Origin: a bacterium
GTDB lineage: Bacteria > Coprothermobacterota > Coprothermobacteria > Coprothermobacterales > JAADFF01
DNA length: 7,822 bases
NCBI GenBank assembly: GCA_027063755.1
Contig: JAMORD010000085.1
Span: 1 to 7,822, forward strand
Direction: 5' to 3'
Shown: positions 1 to 6,081 of the stretch, one piece after another
Position numbering within the stretch: position 1 is the first letter of the stretch
Layout of the letters: every line of letters starts with the position of its first letter
Position numbers and translations under genes: made by a program
Notes under the pieces: model-generated
Told to the model about the DNA's origin: nothing
Database searches by the model: none
What the model saw: only the letters and a program-made list of their open reading frames with translations

Positions 1-113
1 TACAGAGGAAAAGGCAGGTTTCCACCCCCTATGGGTAGGCTAGAAACTAGAATTTGTGGATGCAATACCAAACGATGCTATAAGTTTCCACCCCCTATGG
101 GTAGGCTAGAAAC
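1..113 (-). CRISPR. Leader-proximal end of a CRISPR array (two repeats, one full spacer)
   Basis: Two identical 30-bp repeats lie at 18-47 and 84-113, each beginning GTTTCCACCCCC and ending GGCTAGAAAC on the plus strand. They enclose a 36-bp spacer at 48-83. Positions 1-17 are the end of another spacer, so the array continues left of the window. Read on the minus strand the repeat starts GTTTCTAGCCTACC and ends GGTGGAAAC. This resembles the known family of repeats with a TAGCCTACC core and a GAAAC 3' end found with type I-B and type III systems in Clostridia and thermophiles. That orientation makes 84-113 the first repeat after the leader and is why I assign the minus strand. Both repeats are intact, as expected near a leader, whereas distal repeats are often degenerate. 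No cas genes are in the window, so the subtype is not established. Confidence 0.93.
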
Positions 114-345
114 CGCAGAATGATACTCTGCACTTCATTTTATCATCTTTGGTTTTTTCCAAGGTATTATATACCTATGTAGAAATGTACAATAATATAC
201 AATGATATATTTATTATCTAGCATTCGGGAACTTCTTAAATTATTCTAAATAATAAAATGAATAGTAAGAATCTTTTAGAATCTTGATGAAGAATAATAC
301 TGTCTTATCATTGATAGTAAAAGTCGTGCTTTCTATGTTAATTTT
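114..345 (-). promoter_or_regulatory. Probable CRISPR leader
   Basis: This gene-free, strongly AT-rich stretch abuts the last repeat on the side predicted to be upstream of the array. It holds several small symmetric elements. GCAGA/TCTGC (115-119 and 127-131) forms a hairpin next to the repeat. TTGG/CCAA flanks a T6 run at 149-162. A perfect 15-bp palindrome of AGGTAT and ATACCT arms lies at 162-176, AGAATCTT is directly repeated with a 10-bp period at 268-285, and TATCA/TGATA lies at 306-316. The leader role is inferred from position, composition and repeat orientation. The right boundary is arbitrary, because the stretch also has to hold the promoter of the rightward gene at 398. Confidence 0.6.
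166..171 (-). promoter_or_regulatory. Putative -10 box driving pre-crRNA transcription
   Basis: The minus strand reads TATAAT here, a perfect -10 consensus. It lies inside the AGGTAT/ATACCT palindrome at 162-176. The -35 is weak: TTGTAC with a 15-nt spacer, or TATTGT with 17 nt. Transcription would begin near 159 and reach the first repeat at 113 after roughly 45 nt, a sensible geometry for a CRISPR leader promoter. The overlapping palindrome could be a protein-binding site or chance in AT-rich DNA. Confidence 0.4.
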
Positions 346-348
346 AGA

Positions 349-354
349 TATAAT
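349..354 (+). promoter_or_regulatory. Putative -10 box of the small membrane protein gene
   Basis: A perfect TATAAT lies here. Transcription would start near 361, leaving about 23 nt before the GGAGG ribosome binding site at 384-388. No good -35 is visible at 16-18 nt upstream, where the sequence is about GTGCTT, so the promoter is weakly supported or needs an activator. Confidence 0.35.
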
Positions 355-397
355 AACAATGGGCAATACGAGGATATATTATTGGAGGTGAGTGCCA

Positions 398-640
398 GTG
401 ATAGCTACTGCAATAGCACTGACTATCGTGTCCTTTATTGTTGTTGCTTATCTCATTTATAAAAATGGAAAGCTCCATAGGGTAGATGCCTTATTACCGT
501 TTATATTGGCACTCCCAGGGTTGTATCTGCATCCGGAACTTGCTATATATATAGCCATTATGACTGTGTTTTATACTGTTATTATTGTCCTTATATTTAC
601 GGTATATAAGGGTGCCCAGAAAGGCTTTTTAGAAGAGTAA
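398..640 (+). CDS. Small multi-pass membrane protein, unknown function
   Basis: A very hydrophobic protein of about 80 residues with no recognised catalytic motif. Counted from the upstream GTG at 392, hydrophobic segments span about residues 3-23, 32-47 and 50-72. A short basic linker (KNGKLHR) follows the first segment, and the tail is charged and ends LEE. The order helix, K/R-rich turn, hydrophobic pair with a central HPEL loosely recalls DUF2304-type small membrane proteins, often found near glycosyltransferases, but this one is shorter and the likeness is only by eye. Two GTG starts are possible. GGAGG at 384-388 lies 3 nt from the GTG at 392 and 9 nt from the GTG at 398; the second spacing fits the other genes here. 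The gene stands alone between the CRISPR leader and a terminator. It is most likely a real gene, given its strong ribosome site and coherent membrane pattern. Confidence 0.72.
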   Translation: MIATAIALTIVSFIVVAYLIYKNGKLHRVDALLPFILALPGLYLHPELAIYIAIMTVFYTVIIVLIFTVYKGAQKGFLEE

Positions 641-749
641 AAATACAGAAAAAATCTGTTGGTTATTTGTTAGTGTGCATATATTTTCTTATTGTTGTTC
701 AGCAAACCCAGGGGGAATTCTAGTAAACGGTAGAACAAGTAGTAAGTTT

Positions 750-784
750 GCAAAGAGTGCTAATATTGGCCCTCTTTGCTTTTT
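750..784 (+). terminator. Rho-independent terminator after the small membrane protein gene
   Basis: GCAAAGAG (750-757) pairs perfectly with CTCTTTGC (772-779), with further possible pairing inside the loop (759-762 with 767-770). TTTTT follows at 780-784. The U-tract is on the plus strand, so it stops rightward transcription before it runs antisense into the NTPase and hflKC genes. The right arm lies inside the last codons of the convergent NTPase gene. On the minus strand the same hairpin is followed by AAACTT, a poor U-tract, so termination of the leftward operon here is less certain. Confidence 0.65.
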
Positions 785-1257
785 AGTATGTTTTTATATG
801 GCACTACTTCCCTATCTAGGTTAAATAATTTGTCTGCAGAGCATCTTATATGCTCAACCAGTGGATGCACATCTTTAATGGGAATGGTAACAATGATGTC
901 TTTATGGTCTTGCCACAATTTTTCTACTACCTTGGCAAATTCTATGTTTAGAAGTTCCATCTTGCCTATCTCATCTATAACTATTGTGGTATCTTCTGGT
1001 GTACTGATGAGTTTTTCTATTACAGGTTTGAGGTTTTCTGGGAACACGGCATATTTGCCTACTTTAAAGGGGGAGTGGCTACCCACTCGCGCCAGAGGTA
1101 GCCTTTCTCCCCATGTTGTTACAATATCAAAGCCATATCGTCTGCCTGACCGTCTAATTTCTTCTGTGTAAAATCCTACAGCATCTATGTGTTTAACTAT
1201 TTCCCTGACCAGTGTTGTTTTTCCGCTTCTTGGTGAGCCTGTTATGGCTATTTTCAC
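760..1257 (-). CDS. THEP1-type nucleoside triphosphatase
   Basis: A small P-loop NTPase of 165 residues, close to the usual length of the THEP1 family (about 170-180). That family was characterised in the thermophile Aquifex aeolicus and has a human relative, NTPCR. These enzymes hydrolyse ATP, GTP and other NTPs slowly; their cellular role is unclear. Visible features are the Walker A motif GSPRSGKTT at residues 7-15, the family signature GFYTEEIR...GRRYGF at 28-43, VGKYAVF near 66-72, and a Walker B segment VIDEIGKMEL at 93-102. The start is GTG, with GGAGG 9 nt upstream inside the last codons of hflC. The start overlaps the hflC stop as GTGA, so it is translationally coupled as the last gene of the hflK-hflC operon. 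It probably acts in the cytoplasm; no membrane segment is seen. A nucleotide kinase is the main alternative, but the 28-43 signature favours THEP1. Confidence 0.88.
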   Translation of the reverse strand: MKIAITGSPRSGKTTLVREIVKHIDAVGFYTEEIRRSGRRYGFDIVTTWGERLPLARVGSHSPFKVGKYAVFPENLKPVIEKLISTPEDTTIVIDEIGKMELLNIEFAKVVEKLWQDHKDIIVTIPIKDVHPLVEHIRCSADKLFNLDREVVPYKNILKSKEGQY

Positions 1258-2126
1258 GGAGATACACCTCCAAATTTTATGAGGTATCTGAATAGGTCAC
1301 TGTCAGGAGATATGACTATAATGGTGTTTTTTAGGTGTGTGCTGTAAAAGTCCATGGTTTGCAGGAATGTATAGAATACAGGGTCAAGTTTGGCAACTTC
1401 TGAGATAATTCTCTGTGCCTCAGCATCTCCTTCACCTTTTAATATTTCTGCCTTTTTGTATGCATCTGCCAGTATTTCTTTGGCTGTTCTGTCGGCTTCT
1501 GAGCGAATGCGTATGGCCTCACTTTGACCTTCGGCTCTGAGTTTGGCGGCTTCTCTCTGCCTTTCGGCTATCATAGACTGGTATATGGCCTTTTCGTTTT
1601 CGGCTGGTATGAAGACCCTCTTAAATCTTATGACCTCTACACTAACCCCATAACCTTTGGTGGTAAGGCGGGCGTTATCTATTATTTCTTTCTGTATGGC
1701 ATCTCTTTTTTTATAAAGTATATCGTCGTACTTATTTTTGCCTACAACAACTCTAACAGCAGAATATATGGCATCGTCAAGTCTCTCTTGCACACCGGGT
1801 ATGGTTTTTACCCTTTGATAAAAAGTTAATGGGTCTGTAATACGAAATAGGGCTATTGTGTCCATAACGATATTTTTCTTGTCTTGAGTAACCACTGTAA
1901 CAGGCTCGGCATCGTATTCAAGTAGTTTTTTGGTGTATATATGCACTGTGTCCATGAAGGGAATACGAACATACAAACCAGGTGATTGTATGACCTTAAT
2001 AACTTTACCAAATCTCAAAACTACAGCCTGTTGGTCTGTGCGAACAATAAAAAGTGCCGATGTACTAATAAGCAATATGGTGATGACAATAATGATGCCT
2101 ATGGCTTTCCATATTTTCCCTTTCAT
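1254..2126 (-). CDS. hflC: HflC, SPFH-domain membrane protein (FtsH modulator)
   Basis: HflC pairs with HflK in a membrane-anchored SPFH (stomatin/prohibitin) assembly. In E. coli this cages FtsH and restrains its proteolysis of membrane proteins. The 290-residue protein has one N-terminal membrane helix at about residues 6-28. The SPFH domain follows, opening with DQQAVVLRFGKV (31-42). Next comes the hallmark MIAERQREAAKLRAEG (185-200), leading into an Ala/Glu/Arg-rich coiled coil to about 245. The C-terminus has the typical HflC pattern FYTFLQTMDFY...ISPDSDLFRYL (251-282). Length is near the family norm. The ATG start overlaps the hflK stop as ATGA, with a GGTGG-type ribosome site upstream. 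Its own last codons (FGG) hold the GGAGG of the next gene. The large domain is expected outside the cytoplasm, as in E. coli. Confidence 0.95.
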   Translation of the reverse strand: MKGKIWKAIGIIIVITILLISTSALFIVRTDQQAVVLRFGKVIKVIQSPGLYVRIPFMDTVHIYTKKLLEYDAEPVTVVTQDKKNIVMDTIALFRITDPLTFYQRVKTIPGVQERLDDAIYSAVRVVVGKNKYDDILYKKRDAIQKEIIDNARLTTKGYGVSVEVIRFKRVFIPAENEKAIYQSMIAERQREAAKLRAEGQSEAIRIRSEADRTAKEILADAYKKAEILKGEGDAEAQRIISEVAKLDPVFYTFLQTMDFYSTHLKNTIIVISPDSDLFRYLIKFGGVSP

Positions 2127-3133
2127 TTGTCTTCACCACCTTGAGAGGAGATATTCTGCTCAAGAGACTGAATGAGATTATCAAGGTTGATAATTTTCAC
2201 ACCATCTCCTACAACGATGAATTTCACTCCATTTTCAGACATCTTTTTCAGGGCCTCGTAGAAGAGCTCTGTTTCAACAACTTTGGGGGCTTCTGAGTGT
2301 CTTTGTATAAGTAGTTTTAACCTACCGGCACGACCTTCAGCCTCTTTAATGCGCTGATATTTGTATGCTTCGGCTTCATTAATGGTTTTAGAAGCTGTAC
2401 CTTTTACCTCAGCAAGTACTTTGTTGGCATAACTCTGGGCTTCCAGTATAGTCTTTTCTTTCTCCGCCCTTGCAGAGATAACATCGTTAAATGCCCCTTG
2501 AACTTCATCAGGTGGCATAACATCCTGTATCTGCACAGCTGTTATATTTAGTCCATATCCAAGGTTTCTCATAATTTCCTGTATACGTTGTTTGGTTTCT
2601 GTTTGCACAAGCTCTTTGCCTGTTGTCAGTATTTCATCAAATGAGTGAGATGCCACAACCTGCCTGAATACACTTTCAGCAGTGTCTCTGATAATTTTCT
2701 CCAATCTTGTTTTATCTGATGGTAGATTAATAACATATTGGGCCGGGTCTGATACTTTATATTGCATGGCCCAGTATACATGAACGATTTTGTTGTCTGA
2801 TGTAAGCATTTTGCTTTCGTTGGGAACATCTTTATATTTGGCCGGTGGTCCTGGGTCTATGGTACGGTAGCCAAATTCATATCGTCTTATTTCCTCTACA
2901 GAGACGATTTGGACACTATCAATAAACGGTATTTTGAAGTGAATGCCGGCATCTTTGATGTCCATAAGCTTACCAAAACGAAAAACAACGGCTTGGGAGC
3001 CTGTTGGAACAATGTAAAAAGAGCTGTATAGGAGATATAAGATAAATAAGGCGATGATAATACCCCATATGGATATTTTACGGTTTTTTATACTTATATG
3101 CTCCCTTGTAGGAATTTTAAACTCTGATTGCAT
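2123..3133 (-). CDS. hflK: HflK, SPFH-domain membrane protein (FtsH modulator)
   Basis: First gene of the hflK-hflC-NTPase operon and partner of HflC. From the chosen start it is 336 residues. A short polar N-terminus precedes a membrane helix at about residues 22-41. The SPFH domain begins VPTGSQAVVFRFGK (42-55). It includes the HflK-type stretch MLTSD...WAMQYKVSDP around 109-130. An Ala/Glu/Lys-rich coiled coil runs from about 215 to 280, and the tail is hydrophilic. The N-terminus lacks the long Gly/Pro-rich extension of proteobacterial HflK, which accounts for much of the shorter length. I chose the ATG at 3133 because GGAGG (3142-3146 on the minus strand) lies 8 nt upstream; an ATG seven codons earlier (3154) would put that ribosome site inside the gene. 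Assignment as HflK rather than another stomatin relies on the motif and on the adjacent hflC. Confidence 0.94.
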   Translation of the reverse strand: MQSEFKIPTREHISIKNRKISIWGIIIALFILYLLYSSFYIVPTGSQAVVFRFGKLMDIKDAGIHFKIPFIDSVQIVSVEEIRRYEFGYRTIDPGPPAKYKDVPNESKMLTSDNKIVHVYWAMQYKVSDPAQYVINLPSDKTRLEKIIRDTAESVFRQVVASHSFDEILTTGKELVQTETKQRIQEIMRNLGYGLNITAVQIQDVMPPDEVQGAFNDVISARAEKEKTILEAQSYANKVLAEVKGTASKTINEAEAYKYQRIKEAEGRAGRLKLLIQRHSEAPKVVETELFYEALKKMSENGVKFIVVGDGVKIINLDNLIQSLEQNISSQGGEDK

Positions 3134-3269
3134 ATACTTCACCTCCACCGCCATTGTATCATGAGTGTGTTGGTGTAGATGGTTTTTATTAAACTCTTTT
3201 CACATGCTGAGCTGTGGTGTATTGAGTGATGTATTGTGGTAAAGTCTATATATAGCGGAGGTGATGAAG
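3134..3269. promoter_or_regulatory. Divergent intergenic region between hflK and the plus-strand cluster
   Basis: This short region must hold the promoters of two divergent operons, but I see no convincing -35/-10 pair on either strand. On the plus strand TTCACA (3199-3204) resembles a -35, followed 17 nt later only by TTGAGT. TATATATA at 3247-3254 would start transcription on top of the ribosome binding site at 3257-3261, so it is unlikely as a promoter. On the minus strand TTTAAT (3193-3188) and TACAAT (3158-3153) are possible -10 boxes without good -35 partners. The region may use activated promoters or non-consensus sigma recognition. Confidence 0.35.
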
Positions 3270-4235
3270 TTGAGTGCTTTATACGATAAGAAATTTGTGC
3301 AGATATCAGGTGGGCTGCACGGTTTTGCTATAGAGATGCCGGTAGATGACTGGAAAAAGACATATGCTTTGTCTTCTCATAATGTTAGGGTTTTATCGGC
3401 ACCAGGTGTTTTTAGGGCTGTTGTTATAGGTGAAACAGAGGAAGAGGTTGAAGATCTATTTCGTATGATTAGAGAGAAGGTTCACCATATAGACGATACG
3501 GTAGATGTTGAGAGATTCCTTTCTATTATTCGCAGGGTCATTTATAAATATCTGGAGGATAAAGTTGTTGGTGATATTGCCCCTTATGTTGTTTCGTCGG
3601 TTTCTACACTTGGGTTTGACGATGTTGAATCCAGTTTGGTGGTTATTCCTACTCCTGAGACCACATATGAAACAACGGTTTCAGGTATTAGTGGTGTACT
3701 CGTTATGAAGATATGGTTTGTACCCATTGGTAAGACAGAAGATATTTTGTATCTTATGGGGGCATTGCCGGCATTTAATCCGTCAATTATTATAGATAGT
3801 GTAGATATGCCGAGCACTATTAAGGTGCCGACTATTGTGGCATCTGGAGTGGCTTCTGATAGGTTGGGTAATACCTTTGTTGTGGCACCGTGGATTATTG
3901 TACCTACCCAAGAGGAGAAAAAAGGAAGAACTTTTATAGATAATATTTTTTCCATTACATCTATGGATTTCTTGCCTCAAGAACTTATAAAGCGTAATAC
4001 GCTTGATGCGTTTAGGGGTAGATTGAAGACATCGCTATCTATTGTATTTAACCGACCTTCTGCCAGGCTACTGACGCTTATGGATATTACATCTCCCTTG
4101 CGTTCAAGGCTACTTCCAGAGGATATTGTGGCGATAATTCCCCGCATGGACCTCATTGGGTTTAAGCGAATCTTCAGGGTTATCAGGACATCTCCTGTGA
4201 AAGATATAGTGGCATATCCGGAGGTGAAAGTATGA
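3270..4235 (+). CDS. Unknown soluble protein A, first gene of the plus-strand cluster
   Basis: Not recognised. About 321 residues, no signal peptide or obvious membrane helix, so probably cytoplasmic. Beta-rich hydrophobic stretches alternate with charged helices such as GETEEEVEDLFRMIREKV (about residues 54-71) and VERFLSIIRRVIYKYLEDK (about 80-98). A Val/Ile/Pro-rich middle (SLVVIPTPETTY, IWFVPIGKT, VAPWIIVPTQ) precedes a basic C-terminal third with several Arg-Leu pairs. No Walker, Rossmann or nuclease motif is seen. I place the start at TTG 3270, because GGAGG at 3257-3261 is 8 nt upstream. The in-frame GTG at 3261 and ATG at 3264 overlap or abut that site. Its stop overlaps the next start as ATGA, so the two are translationally coupled. 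Coding status is very well supported by length, ribosome site and coupling; function is unknown. Confidence 0.82.
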   Translation: MSALYDKKFVQISGGLHGFAIEMPVDDWKKTYALSSHNVRVLSAPGVFRAVVIGETEEEVEDLFRMIREKVHHIDDTVDVERFLSIIRRVIYKYLEDKVVGDIAPYVVSSVSTLGFDDVESSLVVIPTPETTYETTVSGISGVLVMKIWFVPIGKTEDILYLMGALPAFNPSIIIDSVDMPSTIKVPTIVASGVASDRLGNTFVVAPWIIVPTQEEKKGRTFIDNIFSITSMDFLPQELIKRNTLDAFRGRLKTSLSIVFNRPSARLLTLMDITSPLRSRLLPEDIVAIIPRMDLIGFKRIFRVIRTSPVKDIVAYPEVKV

Positions 4236-5203
4236 ATATTATTGTAGATAGAAAGTATTCCACTATCAATAGTGATCCTTCTCTAAGCTTCTTTGCCCTG
4301 TCGGTATCTGCCAAAGATGTGCATACAAGGGCACTTGCCGTTTACTTTAGTGCTATGATGGGATTTTTGTTAGATATAGATGTGCCACTGAAGGAAGATG
4401 GTTTATATGCGGTTTCTGAGGGTGTTTATCTCTTTGGTAAGCAGATGACAGGAGAGTATTTACTGTATATTGTAGGAGATTATGAAGGTGTAGACAAGGT
4501 AATGGTGGATGTATTTAACTTTTTGACGGGGAAAAATGGCAACTTAGAGGAGATGGGGAAAGTCTTTGACCGTATGTCTGCTTTGGTTCCACATATTCCT
4601 GCTTATCCTTCCCCTGTTACAGCTCTATATAGGTTTGTGTGGGAGAAGATGCTTCATATTGAACCGACTGACGATGTAGATGTTATGTACCTCAATAAAA
4701 TCAGTCTTATTTTGAAACGCTCTGATACAGCACTGGCCTTTACCAGCCTTGAAAAATATGCAACCCATGTTAGTGATAGGCCTGTTCTGGTAGTAGGAGA
4801 TCTGCCTGCGGAGTATGAGTATGTAGATAAACTTGTTAGTGGTATTAGTTATAAGGGAAGGCTCTATTTGCATCCTCTTAGGAGTTTAGATGATGTGTAT
4901 TATGGATATGTCACCAAACTCTGGTATCAAGATAAGGGATATGGTGTCATATATGAAAGGATAAGAGACTATCTACTTCTATATGTATACGGAAGAAAGA
5001 GTATTCCTTCACTTCCTCGTATAGATGATATGGAACACTATAGATTACTGTGGCGAGAGATGTTTGTTGATCCAATAGAGCGAATAGAGATTCTTTCTGT
5101 TGCCGGACATGTTCTTACCGATGATGTAGATATTGCCGATATTGTAGATGGTATGTGGGATGATGTGATGACAACTGAGTTTCAAATAAGGGGGAGAGAT
5201 TAG
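4232..5203 (+). CDS. Unknown soluble protein B
   Basis: Not recognised. It has 323 residues, almost the same length as the preceding product, and no membrane helix. It is rich in Asp, Tyr and Val and likely acidic, with clusters such as EPTDDVDVMYL (about residues 144-154) and TDDVDIADIVDGMWDDV near the C-terminus (about 298-314). The segment YLLYIVGDYEGVDKVMVDVF (about 76-95) is a strand-turn-helix unit resembling AVVIGETEEEVEDLF in the upstream protein, a weak hint of a shared fold. The ATG start follows GGAGG by 7 nt and overlaps the previous stop by 4 nt. Its TAG stop shares one base with the next GTG start. Tight coupling to a soluble neighbour upstream and a membrane protein downstream suggests a subunit of a membrane-associated complex; that is inference only. 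Confidence 0.82.
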   Translation: MNIIVDRKYSTINSDPSLSFFALSVSAKDVHTRALAVYFSAMMGFLLDIDVPLKEDGLYAVSEGVYLFGKQMTGEYLLYIVGDYEGVDKVMVDVFNFLTGKNGNLEEMGKVFDRMSALVPHIPAYPSPVTALYRFVWEKMLHIEPTDDVDVMYLNKISLILKRSDTALAFTSLEKYATHVSDRPVLVVGDLPAEYEYVDKLVSGISYKGRLYLHPLRSLDDVYYGYVTKLWYQDKGYGVIYERIRDYLLLYVYGRKSIPSLPRIDDMEHYRLLWREMFVDPIERIEILSVAGHVLTDDVDIADIVDGMWDDVMTTEFQIRGRD

Positions 5204-6081
5204 TGGAAGACACGACAAAAACACTCTTGCCTTTGCCGGTTAGAATAAAGCATATCTCTTGGGATGTGTGGGTGTTTTTTATGTTGTTTGTTTGGATTGG
5301 TGTTTTCCATATATTGTTTTCCCCCATGGTTGTTAAAAAACAGCTTTTGCTTGAATGGCTACCGGAAATGGCTAAAAAAGCTCCGGAGGCCATAAAGATG
5401 GGCAAAGATGTAGAAGCTGCAATTAGTATGGCATCTACACTAACTTTTACACTGTTGGATATATCTCTTAGGAGTATTGCATGGTGGATTTCTACATATG
5501 CTGTGCTTAGGTATGCGATTTCAGGTAAAGGTATTAAAGCGTTTCTCGTTCCTGTAGAGGATAAATACATGCTTGTTGCCGATAGACTGAAAACTTATAG
5601 AGTGATGATACTTTTTGCAACGGTACTTGCTGCTGGACTTTATGCAGTAAAAGATTATATAATATACACTTTGCTTGTATCCAAGGGTATAGATCCTACC
5701 TCTGCTGGTTGGTTGTTTATTAGTAATCTTGGGGGCATTATATCTATGATTGTTGTAACTATTGTCTGGGTGCTTCTTCCCGATAAATGGCTTGCCAAGA
5801 TGTGGCTTGTTAGAGCTGCACTGAATAAAGAAAAAAATACGGTGCTGTCTATTGATATTGCTCCACGGAATTTTGTAGGATACTTTGTTGCTTTTGCTAT
5901 GGTATCTGCTGTGGTTGTGCTTATCACATATCCCAGCGTTGCCTACTTTTTACCACTTGTTTTTCTCCCACTCTTGATAGAATGGTGGATGGGGGGCTTG
6001 GTTGTTTCTTTGTTTGTGAAAATGCTAACAGGGTTTGTAAAACCATCTATAAGTATAGAGAGCGAGGGTATATGGGTATAA
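5203..6081 (+). CDS. Integral membrane protein, about six helices, unknown
   Basis: Not recognised. The 292-residue product has hydrophobic segments at about residues 22-40, 79-102, 133-158, 170-192, 224-243 and 246-272, giving roughly six membrane helices. A charged loop at about 44-75 contains EMAKKAPEAIKMGKDVE. A hydrophilic loop at 105-132 and a basic loop at 195-213 (DKWLAKMW...NKEKN) probably face the cytoplasm. There is no transporter signature or ATP-binding motif. Distant similarity to Yip1-like membrane domains crossed my mind but is too weak to claim. The GTG start overlaps the previous TAG stop by one base and follows a GGGGAGAG ribosome site at 5190-5197. It overlaps the next gene by 10 nt. 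It is probably the membrane core of whatever the cluster encodes. Confidence 0.83.
   Translation: MEDTTKTLLPLPVRIKHISWDVWVFFMLFVWIGVFHILFSPMVVKKQLLLEWLPEMAKKAPEAIKMGKDVEAAISMASTLTFTLLDISLRSIAWWISTYAVLRYAISGKGIKAFLVPVEDKYMLVADRLKTYRVMILFATVLAAGLYAVKDYIIYTLLVSKGIDPTSAGWLFISNLGGIISMIVVTIVWVLLPDKWLAKMWLVRAALNKEKNTVLSIDIAPRNFVGYFVAFAMVSAVVVLITYPSVAYFLPLVFLPLLIEWWMGGLVVSLFVKMLTGFVKPSISIESEGIWV

Noticed and set aside
645-659. ACAGA/TCTGT hairpin just after the small membrane protein gene
   Set aside because: Only five base pairs, AT-rich and not followed by a real T-tract; the hairpin at 750-784 is a far better terminator.
776-1171. Plus-strand open frame of 131 codons
   Set aside because: It lies antisense to the NTPase gene, which has Walker motifs and operon coupling; the plus-strand product shows no family features.
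1524-2175. Two plus-strand open frames (1524-1829 and 1930-2175)
   Set aside because: Antisense to hflC and the 3' end of hflK, which are unmistakable; these are shadows of coding sequence.
2626-2829. Minus-strand open frame inside hflK in another frame
   Set aside because: Fully contained in the hflK coding sequence, no ribosome binding site, low-quality protein.
3247-3254. TATATATA as a -10 box for the plus-strand cluster
   Set aside because: Transcription would start on or after the GGAGG at 3257-3261, destroying the ribosome binding site; the spacing to TTGAGT (19 nt) is also poor.
3505-3980. Open frames at 3505-3708 (plus), 3584-3955 and 3783-3980 (minus)
   Set aside because: All overlap the long coupled gene at 3270-4235; no ribosome sites or protein features support them.
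4625-5927. Minus-strand open frames at 4625-4873, 5115-5570 and 5655-5927
   Set aside because: Antisense to the coupled plus-strand genes and without independent start signals.
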